The notes under the pieces were generated by a model, which made no database searches, was not told the DNA's origin, and saw only the letters and a program-made list of their open reading frames with translations. Both the position numbers and the translations under genes were made by a program. A stretch of DNA of 64,000 nt, from contig MLAK01000617.1 of NCBI GenBank assembly GCA_001839685.1, positions 1 to 64,000 on the forward strand, in the 5' to 3' direction. Source of the stretch: Tritrichomonas foetus. Its lineage: Eukaryota > Parabasalia > Tritrichomonadida > Tritrichomonadidae. Each line of letters starts with the position of its first letter. Within the stretch, counting starts at the first letter, position 1. This document shows positions 17,302-27,328 of the stretch, piece after piece.

Positions 17302-20300
17302 TTATTTACTTGCCTTTGTCATTGATTTTGTGAGAGTACTTAAAAAGCTCTCCAGACCTAAGCAAATGTATTCAAAAAGTGATGCAGGAATGATATGTTC
17401 GTCAGATATTCCAAACCTTGCAAGTAGCCATGCAATATCTGGATTATAAGCTGCTCCAATTCCAACTTTAAAACCAGGTGCGAATTGATAATTCAACGGA
17501 GTAAAGTTAAATTGGACTTTAGAGTTCTTTTGCTTCTTCTTTTTACTTTTCTTAGATTTCATCTTTTCCAAAGACTCATCGCTTGCTTCTTCATCGTCTG
17601 AATGTTCAGCTTTTCCAAGGTTTAAGTTTGCAACCATATATTTAATCAAAGTAACAAGCCATTCATAATCAGATAAATTTAATGTTGGCTCAATATTACC
17701 GGAAAATTCGGTGATAAAGTTATAAGTAATATTTGCATCATCAATAATTGCTTGTTGCGTATCTAGTATTCCTTCAATTTTAGGAAGTTTTAGAATGTTT
17801 CTTGATTTGGATGTTGTTGAGGAATCGTTGGTAAGACGCTGTAGAGCGATTGGAAGGAATTGGAAGTGTAAATTTCGATTCATTCCGCGTCCAGCTGGTT
17901 GTAAGCCAAGATGAAGCATAGCTGCTTTAATTGAGAAAAGAATTGCATCAGTGTCTTTAAAGTCATAACGTAATAAAACAACTTTTAAGCGACGGAATAA
18001 CACATCTAAGTTCGCATATAGAGGGAGGAATTTTTCAACAACTTTTTTCACTTTCTTCTTCGTTTCATCTGATCTACTTGCTCGAGCAACACCTGCAATT
18101 ATTGGTTCAGAGATTGTTTTAATGAATGTCTTCAAATTCGGAACAGTTAACGCAGTTAATTTTGCGTCAGGTGAATCTAAGCTAATTTGCAAAAGTGTAT
18201 TTGCATCGCCGGTTTCTTCTTTTCCAATTCTACAAAGTAAATTCATTTTTAATAGAGAAAACTGTAAGAATGGTTCTTCAGCAATTGACATATTTAGTAG
18301 AATTGATTGGAATTGAACAACGTTCATTAAGGCATTATTAAATTCAGACATCATGTATAAGAATCCATCGAGATCAAATTTACAGAGAAGTTGGCCGGCT
18401 GAATTCAAAGTGATAGAATTTATGGTTGAAATAAGTAAACCTGGTGTCTTTGAAACACGAATTGGTTGAAGAACAAGATACAAATTACCGGCACCACCTG
18501 CATAGTTGAAATAAAGTTCAACTGTTTTAATAGCAAATGTAATTTTCATCTTTGATTCATATTCATAATCATGCTTATTATCAAGAGTTTCTTCTTCTTC
18601 GGTGTAACTGCTTGAATCATAATCATCACTCAATTGGAAGCGACGGAAATTCTTTGGTGTTTCCATTTCAGGTTCTCTGTTGAGGCCAAAATTGTTGTTT
18701 CCGGGAGTATTATTGAAACTAGCATTTATGTTTCCATTCAAATTAGTATTCGGATTTATGAGATTAGTAATCTTTGTGCTGTTATGAGAAGATATATTGT
18801 TGAGGTTATCACTACTGGAATTATTTTTATTCTTGTTGGTATTAGTATTAAGCATCTTTAGGAGTGGTTGAATCCAAATATCATTAAATAACGAAATTTC
18901 TTCTATTTTATCACTAGAAAATGTGGTAAAGATTTTCTCGATCAATATAATAATGTTATTTATGCCAAGACACATATCAACTCTCGGTATAGTGAATTCA
19001 AATAATCTTGATGTTATTGAATCAGGTGTTTGTAGTGCGAAGACATTATGCGTACGAAGATAAATGTTATAGAGAACAACATTGATACTATTTGATTCAT
19101 TATTACCAACTGCATTAATGCAAGATATTCCTACAAGACATGAAATATCACTTCGTCTTGGCTGACAACCAAAACAAATTTCAATTTCTTTGGTTTGAAG
19201 TACAAATTGAATTGATAATGGTAGTTTTTCATCTTCATCATTATAATGACAAGTTGAATTACTACTAAAGCTACTATTACTTTTATTGAATGGTGATAAA
19301 ATATCATATGATTTAATACCATAAATTTTTTCTTTCGGTGAAGAAAGTGTTTGCTGTGGATATTGCTTTGATTGTTTCTCTGTTTTTTGATGTTTTTGCA
19401 TAAAATCTTCATTACGCGGATTTTTACTATTTAATTTGGTATTTAATAAAGGAAGCATTGATTTAAATGTATTTAACCAACCAAGTAAAGATGGTGATAA
19501 TGAAGCAACAACTTTGTTTTGCATTTTCAAAGTTAACAAAATGTTTTCATTCATTGCCATGCATGTTACTTCGACAGAAGGAATTGGTAGATTATTGGAT
19601 ATTGGTGACAGAATGATTTCAGTGTGAATACATTTGAAGAGACCATTAACTTGAGGTGGTGCTTTTTCTTCTTTATTTTTAATAATTTCATCTTTCTTTT
19701 TGGCAAGTGGTGATGATTGATGTTTAACATTCGTATTTGCAAAGGATGGTACAGAAGAACTTCGACTCATTGATTCTTTTTTGGCTGCATTTGCTGATTG
19801 GTGAATTGTTGAAATAATTGTGAGAACTTTTGCAATAGCTGCAGGAATCGTGGGATAGATTTCAATTTTGAGTCCATCAACAATTGATTCTAAATCAACA
19901 TTATTCAGGAAGGATAAAGCAGAAATTGATAATGCTGAAACTTTCAAAGATGATAATTGATCCACTTTTTTACCGGAATTTTCATCAGTATCTAAAAGTA
20001 TTCCAAGATCACGAATTACAAATTGCGCACCGATTGCCTGCTTCTGATGAAATTCTGATTCTCTTATTTGAACAACAAGTTTGATTTCAGGAATAGTTGA
20101 AATAAATGCACCACCAGCATTATAAACAACTTTCAATCGAATATCAGTAATACTAAAGAGAGTGGTTAATCCAGTAATTGTTGGGAATTCCATTTTCTCT
20201 ACTGGTTTTGTAATTATTGTTTCAAGAAGTTGATCGGCATGAGTTTCGACAGTTTGTTTAATATTATCATTAAGCTGAAGTAATAATGAGCTAACTTTTT

Positions 20301-23300
20301 CTTGTTTCTTTAATCCTTCAGTAATCGAATTTACAAAGCGTGAGAAAAGTGGTAATTTCGTAAATAAGTCATGTGTAATGACAATATCAAGTGGTGTAAT
20401 TTTGAATCTGAATTTAGTCTTTCGTGAACTTTTACCACAAACTGAAGTATTTATGACAGAATCAAAAACTTTCCCAACTATATCATCAATATCAAATTTC
20501 CAAGTGAGCTGTGATTTCTTCAAATCTACTTCACCAGAAACTTGGTTCAATGATAAAACAGTATAAATTTCATCAAGCTTTGTTTCGAATCGAGGCAATT
20601 CAAATCTGAAACGGATTTTTGTTTTTGATTGTGGAGAAGTATCTTCAGTTTTTTTCTTTATTGGTTTAATAATTACATCTTTTTCTTCAACTGGCCCTTC
20701 TAATTTAGAAAGAACCTCATTCACCAAGTAAGCAATCGTTGATAAACGCTCAGAATTTCCAACAGCTAGAATTTCACCAATCATTAACACTGCATCAATT
20801 AAATATTTCCGGAGTTTCAAAATAAATAAGAAATTTGGCATTGGAAAACCAAAATAATTCTGCACAAGGAAATGTGGCTGATGGAAATAACATAGAAAAT
20901 GAACAGATGAATCTATTGAATAATGCATAAATCCACAAGTTCTAGGGAAAGATACTTCTGCTCTAATAGTATCTGTTGCAGCAACTACAATTTGAAGTTC
21001 TTCAATCAATAATGAAGTTGATATATTTTTAAGTACTTCTGTTATGTCAGCTTGGTGTGATACTTTGTGTGATGCTTTTTCCAATGCTTTATTGGTAGCT
21101 TTACGTGATTTTCTATGAGCCATAATTTGTGAGCGTATTTGAGCGAGTTCATTATCTGTTCGTTTTCGTGAACTTCTTCTACTATCGTGAAATATTCTTT
21201 GACTTTTGATTTCATTTGAATCACTGCTGGTATCATCACTGAAATCATCATCATTTTTGTCTTCTTCTTCGTCATATCTTGTTAAGAAGCTTTCCAAGAA
21301 CTCCTTATCCAAATAGTTTTGAGTATGTAAAATGAAATCCAAAAAGACAAAAATTTTAATTGGTTTTATATGAACAAAACCTTCACCTGTTTCTCCATCA
21401 TGCGAGAGTGATACACCTTCAAATAAAATTTTTATCCATTCATTAATCGAAACTGTAAAATTAGTAAATGATGCAATAAATGTATAATTGGTAATGTTGG
21501 AAATAAATGAAAAGTTTTCAAGTCTTAATGATATTTGATTTAATGAAATCGAAATAGAATTAATAACAGCATGAATTTTGAATTTTGAGGTATTTGATTC
21601 ACAATTCTTGAAATGATGCATTTTACTCATTTGAGAAAAGTAATTGTTATCGTTAAAATTACGAATGCTATTGAATTGAATATTGCCTAAAGTTGATTCT
21701 TTATCTGGTTTTGGAATAACATCTTTAATAAAACTGACAATTTCATCTTGAAGTGAGACTTTTAAAGATTTAATACCGCATGAAATTAAAGTTGTTTCAT
21801 TTTGACTGAAAATTGATTGTGGAAGGAAAACTAACTTCAATGTTGATTGTTTTGAACTAGAATGTCTAATATTTACAATAATATTTGGTAATTTTAATTC
21901 CATTTTAGATTTCTTGATTGGAATTGGTTTAGGTGGAACACGAACTAGTTTATAAATTAGTGAATAATTAAATAATTTCAATTGTCGAAGTGTTGCGTAA
22001 TAAGCAGATACTTTGGCATTTATTTCATGGCGAGTATTACATTCTCCAGGATCATACATAACACTTTTAATTTCTTCGAACTCTTTTTCAAAAATTGAAT
22101 TTGATTCGAAAATTCGAATGAGCTCATCTACACGATCACCAACTGATGGAATAGGAAATCCATCTAAGAATTTACTTAGTTTCTGAATCATTAAATTAAT
22201 TAAAATCGGTGATCTTGAACCTAAATTGAATTTAATTGGATCGATTTTTAGGGCACCTCGATAATTTACATTAACAAGTCTGATTTCTGGAATCGTTGTT
22301 GTAATCGCGGCATTTTCACTATCAGGAAGAGAACAAGCCAGTGAAACTGCTTTTATATATAAAGTTAAGTTTTTATCTAATACTGGTCGAACCATCTTAA
22401 CATATCGAATATTTACACTATCGACCGAAACTACAATATCAAAATCAGGATCAGTCATAAATACGCAAACTTGTGGTAGAATTACATTAATAGTATTTGA
22501 ATGATAATTCTTTAAATCATATTCGTCACTTACAGTTGAACGAACAATTTTGGCCATAAGTTGATCATTGCACATCAGATTCATAGAATTTAATAAGGCT
22601 GCCGCATTTACAAGAGCTTCTGGACGTAATTGTGCAATAACTCGATTTGGTAAAACAAGTCTAACTGCGCCATGGGTGAATTTTGCTCTTTTACAATCAT
22701 CTGCATAATACAATTCTGACATTTTTGAAGGATCTGCTTGTGGAATCTTACTAAATCCTCTAGTTGGTGATAAATGATTATAAAATCGAACAGTTTCATA
22801 ATGATGCAACCATTGAATACCGTCTTCCATATTGATGAAAGTCTTATATGATTTATATCTGAGTTCAGGAATAGGAAGTGAATATTCATTATTATTGCGT
22901 GGATCTGTTACTAAAATTTGAGTTAATTCATAAACCTCATTTAATGATGAATGATAAGTTTCAGGCCTCATCATTTCAGGAATTGCGAAATATTCTTCAT
23001 CAAGCTGTGCTTTATCTTGATTAATAAAATCAAAAAGATATGAATAATAATTTCTTTTTGGATGTCGTTCAGGGTTTGGCATAACATCATACATTTTCAA
23101 AATTTGTAATTGTCTCTTTGCATCCTCTTGATTATCATCTAAAGTTATATCTCTAACGACGTTTAAATATGTTGATGCTCTTAAAATTGCATGAACTTGA
23201 CCGGTTTGTGGATCAGCTTGTAACAAGTGGGCATCAATTGAAGGAAGATGTACAAAAATAGAGTAATTCGCATTTTCATCTATTAATGTATCAGAATAAA

Positions 23301-25917
23301 CAATGACACCACCTGGAAGCATGGCAGCAAGAAGGCCAATCGATCCCATATCCAAGTAAACATGGATGGAACCAATGCAAATACGAAAAACTTCTAATCT
23401 GTAAACAAGGAAAGGATGCATTTTTTGAATCGGAAATGAATCATCACTAAAGAAACTGTGAATAATATTCCATGCAATTTCTAATCCACTCATTAATTGA
23501 GGCATTAAAGCATAGCCATCAATTCTTCCAATTTCGCAAATAATTTTTGATTGTAATTCATGCCAAATATAACCAGTAAACAAAGCAATTGTTTTCATAG
23601 AAATATGAATATATTCAACATGAAAAGTTCCTTGTTTTGGTCCATCAACATCAGCAAAACACTGATCGAAATAATTATCATAAGGGAAATTTGTGCGTGG
23701 AAGTTCAACAACTGCACAGGCAATATCTACAATTACATGCCAAAATGGATGATAACCTTCAATTCCAATAAGTAAACCAGAAGCATGAGCAATTGCACAA
23801 TTTGTAGGTTCATATAAATCTAATGGAACTTTTATTGTTCCTTGATCAATTGAAACAATAACATTCGAGTTATTGATATATTCGAATGATGGTGGCGGAT
23901 CTTGATCATTCCAAACTTTAGGATGAACACGTTTCCTCGATGTATAGTTAGCAATAGTACCAATTAAAGTAACTAGAGTGCCTATAGTTATTAAACCACC
24001 AACATTAGATATTCGCATATTCATTGGAATTTGGCAATCTTCATGTGGATCGACACACCAACGATAAGAACCAGAGAGTTGGAATCTATCCATTGTTACA
24101 TAATCAAATTCTTTATCATGTCCACGACGAATCCTCATCATATGATTATCAGGTAGATAAAAATCGACTTTTGTTCTATCTAAATCTGCAGAAAAAGTAA
24201 CACTTTTTTTACTTTCATTAAATTGGATTAAAGGCGCAGCCAATTTAAAAATGAGTCTTGTTGTTCGAATTTCTGCATGAGGAAAATCATCAGGTGCATT
24301 AAATTGTTCATAATTAGGTGTTGTTTCGGTAAATAGTTTTATTATTGATTTTTCAAAAGCTATTGTGACAAAATATGAATAAGGGAAGAAATTAAAAATT
24401 GTATCCATTTGCGTTTGAAATGGATACCATGCTGCCCAATCTGTTCCCAATTGTGTTAAGAAATCAATATGATAGGGTGCTAAAACAACGAGTGCACTTT
24501 GGAAATTTACAAAAACTGTCATTTGTGTAATTCCGTTCCATTCTTCAGGATAATACATTCCAACATTTAAATTGAGTGATTTTGATTCAATTAAAGGTGG
24601 GCTTTCTTTATAAGGTGAAATTCCAGGCGTTGATGTCGAAACTTTAACATCTGAAAATACTCCATTAAGTTCCATTTTATTTTCCGCATGTGATGCAATA
24701 TATTGTGGAATAAACATTTGAATTTTACTATTGTCACCAAAAGAAAGAGTTAAAGCTCCTTTTCGTTTCTCTTTTGATTGTTTTCGTTTTTCAAAGTCTT
24801 CATTCTCTTCAGGAGGAAGGTCCTGATCAGTTACAAATGGTATTTCAAAGAATGAACCTTCAGGGAAATATAAATTGACTTCCCAATATTTAATTCGTTT
24901 TCGAGATTCAGGATAAATTAGCGGATCATTGAAAACAAAAGGTGTATAGAATTCCATAAAGAATCTACGAAGCTTGTCTGTATATGGGCCGTATTGAAAA
25001 GCGGAATAACCGTTAAAAGTTGCGTCAATTCGCATTTGTGGTTCTTTTGTAACTTGATTAATAGAATTTTCATCATTATTACCAGAATATAAACCATACA
25101 AATCTGTAAGAATTGAAAGCTCAATATTTTCTGCATGCATTATTTGATATTGGCAATGTGATCGATCATAAACGTTTCGCATAGATTTTTTGAACCAGTC
25201 AGTTTCATTAATAGTTAGTGGTATTGATTTCAAAGAAAATGTATTCATATCTAAATTGAGAGATGATTGCATCGAAAATTCAGGAGATTTTCTTGGAATT
25301 AAAGTATATTGACCAGATATTGATTCAAATCTGAATATTAAAAATGATGGAGTCCTTGGATTCCCAATTGTAAGGGCGGCTGAATAAATCCGAATTTTTA
25401 ATGGCAAAATCATTCGAAGGAGCATCGATAGTTGGTATGGCGCAGGCGTGGGGTAAAATGACAATACGTATTCTCCCACCTCTTTTGTAGTTTTTCCTTC
25501 ATTGAACATCTTCACAACATTTTCGACTAATTCAGTCGACCAGGTTCGATTATATATAGTTATGTCGAGACCGAAAAGTTGAAGCAGGAATCTTGATTTT
25601 AATTTCGGCTCATTTTCTGAAAAATCTGGAATCTTCCTCCAAAAATATAATTGACCACAAAATTTTCCGATTCGAATAGACATGTCTTGAGTAACAATTG
25701 TGAGATCGAAGATGGTTATATGGCCAGAAACGACGGAAAACATGACTCGTTCGAAGTTTATCTGTAAAGTCTTTGGAATAAACATTCCAATAAACATTCG
25801 CCAGATAAGCGCTGTTAAATATTGCTGGAAAAAGAGGAAATATAAAAGAACGATGGCGAAAATAAAGATTGTTAAAACAACCCCCCATGGAATTTCGACG
25901 GAATTGGTATCCGCCAT
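17302..25917 (-). CDS. Csf1/BLTP1-like bridge-like lipid transfer protein
   Basis: The 2871-residue protein starts at the ATG at 25917 (25920 is TTG). It begins with one membrane anchor (VVLTIFIFAIVLLYFLFFQ, about 9-35). Next comes a chorein-like N-terminus with INFERVMFSVVSGHITIFDL, SIRIGKFCGQLYFW and LLQLFGLDITIYNRTW. The combination of membrane anchor, a line of beta segments and the YNRT element is that of yeast Csf1, animal BLTP1 (KIAA1109/Tweek) and relatives. These form a long hydrophobic groove moving phospholipids between the ER and other membranes. The rest is repetitive beta-rich sequence with acidic and Asn-rich linkers near residues 1560, 2060 and 2380. It is shorter than human BLTP1 (about 5000) and close to yeast Csf1 (about 2960). 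VPS13/ATG2-type RBG proteins are the alternative; the N-terminal anchor argues for Csf1. Confidence 0.8.
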   Translation of the reverse strand: MADTNSVEIPWGVVLTIFIFAIVLLYFLFFQQYLTALIWRMFIGMFIPKTLQINFERVMFSVVSGHITIFDLTIVTQDMSIRIGKFCGQLYFWRKIPDFSENEPKLKSRFLLQLFGLDITIYNRTWSTELVENVVKMFNEGKTTKEVGEYVLSFYPTPAPYQLSMLLRMILPLKIRIYSAALTIGNPRTPSFLIFRFESISGQYTLIPRKSPEFSMQSSLNLDMNTFSLKSIPLTINETDWFKKSMRNVYDRSHCQYQIMHAENIELSILTDLYGLYSGNNDENSINQVTKEPQMRIDATFNGYSAFQYGPYTDKLRRFFMEFYTPFVFNDPLIYPESRKRIKYWEVNLYFPEGSFFEIPFVTDQDLPPEENEDFEKRKQSKEKRKGALTLSFGDNSKIQMFIPQYIASHAENKMELNGVFSDVKVSTSTPGISPYKESPPLIESKSLNLNVGMYYPEEWNGITQMTVFVNFQSALVVLAPYHIDFLTQLGTDWAAWYPFQTQMDTIFNFFPYSYFVTIAFEKSIIKLFTETTPNYEQFNAPDDFPHAEIRTTRLIFKLAAPLIQFNESKKSVTFSADLDRTKVDFYLPDNHMMRIRRGHDKEFDYVTMDRFQLSGSYRWCVDPHEDCQIPMNMRISNVGGLITIGTLVTLIGTIANYTSRKRVHPKVWNDQDPPPSFEYINNSNVIVSIDQGTIKVPLDLYEPTNCAIAHASGLLIGIEGYHPFWHVIVDIACAVVELPRTNFPYDNYFDQCFADVDGPKQGTFHVEYIHISMKTIALFTGYIWHELQSKIICEIGRIDGYALMPQLMSGLEIAWNIIHSFFSDDSFPIQKMHPFLVYRLEVFRICIGSIHVYLDMGSIGLLAAMLPGGVIVYSDTLIDENANYSIFVHLPSIDAHLLQADPQTGQVHAILRASTYLNVVRDITLDDNQEDAKRQLQILKMYDVMPNPERHPKRNYYSYLFDFINQDKAQLDEEYFAIPEMMRPETYHSSLNEVYELTQILVTDPRNNNEYSLPIPELRYKSYKTFINMEDGIQWLHHYETVRFYNHLSPTRGFSKIPQADPSKMSELYYADDCKRAKFTHGAVRLVLPNRVIAQLRPEALVNAAALLNSMNLMCNDQLMAKIVRSTVSDEYDLKNYHSNTINVILPQVCVFMTDPDFDIVVSVDSVNIRYVKMVRPVLDKNLTLYIKAVSLACSLPDSENAAITTTIPEIRLVNVNYRGALKIDPIKFNLGSRSPILINLMIQKLSKFLDGFPIPSVGDRVDELIRIFESNSIFEKEFEEIKSVMYDPGECNTRHEINAKVSAYYATLRQLKLFNYSLIYKLVRVPPKPIPIKKSKMELKLPNIIVNIRHSSSKQSTLKLVFLPQSIFSQNETTLISCGIKSLKVSLQDEIVSFIKDVIPKPDKESTLGNIQFNSIRNFNDNNYFSQMSKMHHFKNCESNTSKFKIHAVINSISISLNQISLRLENFSFISNITNYTFIASFTNFTVSINEWIKILFEGVSLSHDGETGEGFVHIKPIKIFVFLDFILHTQNYLDKEFLESFLTRYDEEEDKNDDDFSDDTSSDSNEIKSQRIFHDSRRSSRKRTDNELAQIRSQIMAHRKSRKATNKALEKASHKVSHQADITEVLKNISTSLLIEELQIVVAATDTIRAEVSFPRTCGFMHYSIDSSVHFLCYFHQPHFLVQNYFGFPMPNFLFILKLRKYLIDAVLMIGEILAVGNSERLSTIAYLVNEVLSKLEGPVEEKDVIIKPIKKKTEDTSPQSKTKIRFRFELPRFETKLDEIYTVLSLNQVSGEVDLKKSQLTWKFDIDDIVGKVFDSVINTSVCGKSSRKTKFRFKITPLDIVITHDLFTKLPLFSRFVNSITEGLKKQEKVSSLLLQLNDNIKQTVETHADQLLETIITKPVEKMEFPTITGLTTLFSITDIRLKVVYNAGGAFISTIPEIKLVVQIRESEFHQKQAIGAQFVIRDLGILLDTDENSGKKVDQLSSLKVSALSISALSFLNNVDLESIVDGLKIEIYPTIPAAIAKVLTIISTIHQSANAAKKESMSRSSSVPSFANTNVKHQSSPLAKKKDEIIKNKEEKAPPQVNGLFKCIHTEIILSPISNNLPIPSVEVTCMAMNENILLTLKMQNKVVASLSPSLLGWLNTFKSMLPLLNTKLNSKNPRNEDFMQKHQKTEKQSKQYPQQTLSSPKEKIYGIKSYDILSPFNKSNSSFSSNSTCHYNDEDEKLPLSIQFVLQTKEIEICFGCQPRRSDISCLVGISCINAVGNNESNSINVVLYNIYLRTHNVFALQTPDSITSRLFEFTIPRVDMCLGINNIIILIEKIFTTFSSDKIEEISLFNDIWIQPLLKMLNTNTNKNKNNSSSDNLNNISSHNSTKITNLINPNTNLNGNINASFNNTPGNNNFGLNREPEMETPKNFRRFQLSDDYDSSSYTEEEETLDNKHDYEYESKMKITFAIKTVELYFNYAGGAGNLYLVLQPIRVSKTPGLLISTINSITLNSAGQLLCKFDLDGFLYMMSEFNNALMNVVQFQSILLNMSIAEEPFLQFSLLKMNLLCRIGKEETGDANTLLQISLDSPDAKLTALTVPNLKTFIKTISEPIIAGVARASRSDETKKKVKKVVEKFLPLYANLDVLFRRLKVVLLRYDFKDTDAILFSIKAAMLHLGLQPAGRGMNRNLHFQFLPIALQRLTNDSSTTSKSRNILKLPKIEGILDTQQAIIDDANITYNFITEFSGNIEPTLNLSDYEWLVTLIKYMVANLNLGKAEHSDDEEASDESLEKMKSKKSKKKKQKNSKVQFNFTPLNYQFAPGFKVGIGAAYNPDIAWLLARFGISDEHIIPASLFEYICLGLESFLSTLTKSMTKASK

Positions 25918-26373
25918 CAAATCTTTTTTCTTTTTAGATTTTTGTGAAGGTGAAATTCAGGTGAATTCCAATTCTATTAGTGCACATTTTTTCTCATTTC
26001 ATTCAATTGCTTTTTAAATTGTTATTTGGCTTATTATCAGAATTTATGCCCATTTAAATTCTCAAATAATGATAGTAAAAATCTCTAAAGGACAAATTTT
26101 TGAATGAAGGACAGACTTGTATTTAAAACCAAATAGCAATTGAAAGAGTAAAAATTGTTTTAGAGAATTACCTTTCTTCTTAATTTAACTCAAAAGAATG
26201 GGGCCAATTGCGCTCAATATAAAGCCTATCAACCTGGTGCTTTGTGGTTTCCATATCAAGCACACTAAGTTTGAATGAGCACTGAGAATGCTCAAACAAA
26301 GAGGATTTCAATTGGTAAGTCTGATTCTATAATATGATAGATGATTATAATGATTTGTAATAACTTATCGAAA
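25918..26373. other. Intergenic region with two short hairpins upstream of tRNA-Gly
   Basis: Between 26235 and 26320 two stems can be drawn: GTGCTT with AAGCAC around a 15 nt loop, and TGAGCA with TGCTCA. This stretch is less AT-rich than its surroundings. A small non-coding RNA is possible, but no box motif or snRNA signature is convincing. Confidence 0.3.
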
Positions 26374-26444
26374 GCATCGATGGTCTAATGGTAGAATTTT
26401 ACCTTGCCAAGGTAGGGGTCCGGGTCCGATTCCCGGTCGATGCA
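26374..26444 (+). tRNA. tRNA-Gly (anticodon GCC)
   Basis: The 71-nt cloverleaf is complete. The acceptor stem GCATCGA pairs with TCGATGC and the discriminator is A. The anticodon stem is TTACC/GGTAG with loop TTGCCAA (anticodon GCC), and the T stem is CCGGG/CCCGG. The A box (TGGTCTAATGG) is normal. The T loop reads TCCGATT, so position 55, almost always T, is C. CCA is not encoded. No intron is present. Confidence 0.95.
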
Positions 26445-26447
26445 ATA

Positions 26448-26461
26448 TTTTTTCTTTTTTT
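26448..26461 (+). terminator. RNA polymerase III terminator of tRNA-Gly
   Basis: Two T-runs (six and seven T) separated by one C begin four bases after the tRNA 3' end. This is the usual pol III stop signal. Confidence 0.75.
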
Positions 26462-26501
26462 GTTTTTCCTCAAAAAATAACCTTTCAAATATTTTAAAAC
26501 A

Positions 26502-26996
26502 ATGCTGTCATTTGATGATGTTTGCAAGGAACTTAATCTTCAAGAAATGATTGTTGAAGGTGGGTATTTTAATCAAATCTATAAAAGTCAAGTTCCCTCA
26601 TCAATTCCCAATCGATGCTGTGGTACTTCAATTTACTATGGATTAAAATCTGAAAACGTGTCTAGATGGCACAAAGTAACATCTGATGAAATTTGGATGT
26701 ATCATGCAGGATGTCCTGCCATTCAAATGCTCCTATTTGAAGACGGTCATCATGAAACACGCATCATCGGAGCAGATCTCAAAAATGGGCAGAGGCCTCA
26801 GAGCATCATTCCTGCTGGAACCTGGCAGGCTGCCCGTCTCCTCCAAAACGGTCCCGATGACTGGGGATTATTCGGTGCAACGGTTTTCCCTGGATTTGAA
26901 TACCAGGATTATGCAGAATGCAAAGCTTCTGAGCTTTACAGTAGATGGCCTGATGCAGAAGCAGAAATAAAAAAGAATAAATTAGATTTTGAATAA
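26502..26996 (+). CDS. Cupin of the DUF985 (Cupin_5) family
   Basis: The 164-residue protein matches DUF985 over its whole length. Motifs in order are VEGGYFNQIYKS, TSIYYGLKSENVSRWHKV, SDEIWMYHAGCPAIQMLLFE, IIGADLKNGQRPQSIIPAGT and WGLFGATVFPGFEYQDY. The fold is a small beta barrel; the His and Glu of RWHKV and SDEIW are candidate metal ligands. The enzymatic role of DUF985 is not established, with sugar epimerase-like proteins as nearest relatives. The family is commonest in bacteria, fungi and plants, so bacterial origin is possible but not shown. The gene starts 57 bp after the tRNA on the same strand. Probably cytosolic: there is no signal peptide. Confidence 0.9.
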   Translation: MLSFDDVCKELNLQEMIVEGGYFNQIYKSQVPSSIPNRCCGTSIYYGLKSENVSRWHKVTSDEIWMYHAGCPAIQMLLFEDGHHETRIIGADLKNGQRPQSIIPAGTWQAARLLQNGPDDWGLFGATVFPGFEYQDYAECKASELYSRWPDAEAEIKKNKLDFE

Positions 26997-27328
26997 AATT
27001 ACAGAAAATCATGAAATATGCAAATTTTGAAAGAATTTTCTTATTCTTAATAGATTCTAATTTTCTAAATTGTTATGCCACTCAATGAAATTTGCTTCAG
27101 AGGAATGAATTAATATAAATGAAAACTCAAAATTGTAATAATATCTTTCTGGTTCTTATTTCTCAACTAATTTCTAATCACAAATCTTATTGAAAACTAA
27201 TATAAGATTCTATATCAACGATATCATCGAATAGGGAATCATTAAAATTGACAAAAATATGGTTATAATTTCATAAATGCAATGTGATGTAAAATTTTTC
27301 CGAAAAAACGAGAAAATCGACAAAAATA
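26997..27328. other. Intergenic region, no gene seen
   Basis: AT-rich spacer of 332 bp between two plus-strand genes. No repeat or RNA gene is visible. Confidence 0.5.

Noticed and set aside
26235..26325. H/ACA snoRNA or spliceosomal snRNA
   Set aside because: Stems are short and no convincing H, ACA, C/D or snRNA core motif is present; reported only as a weak lead.
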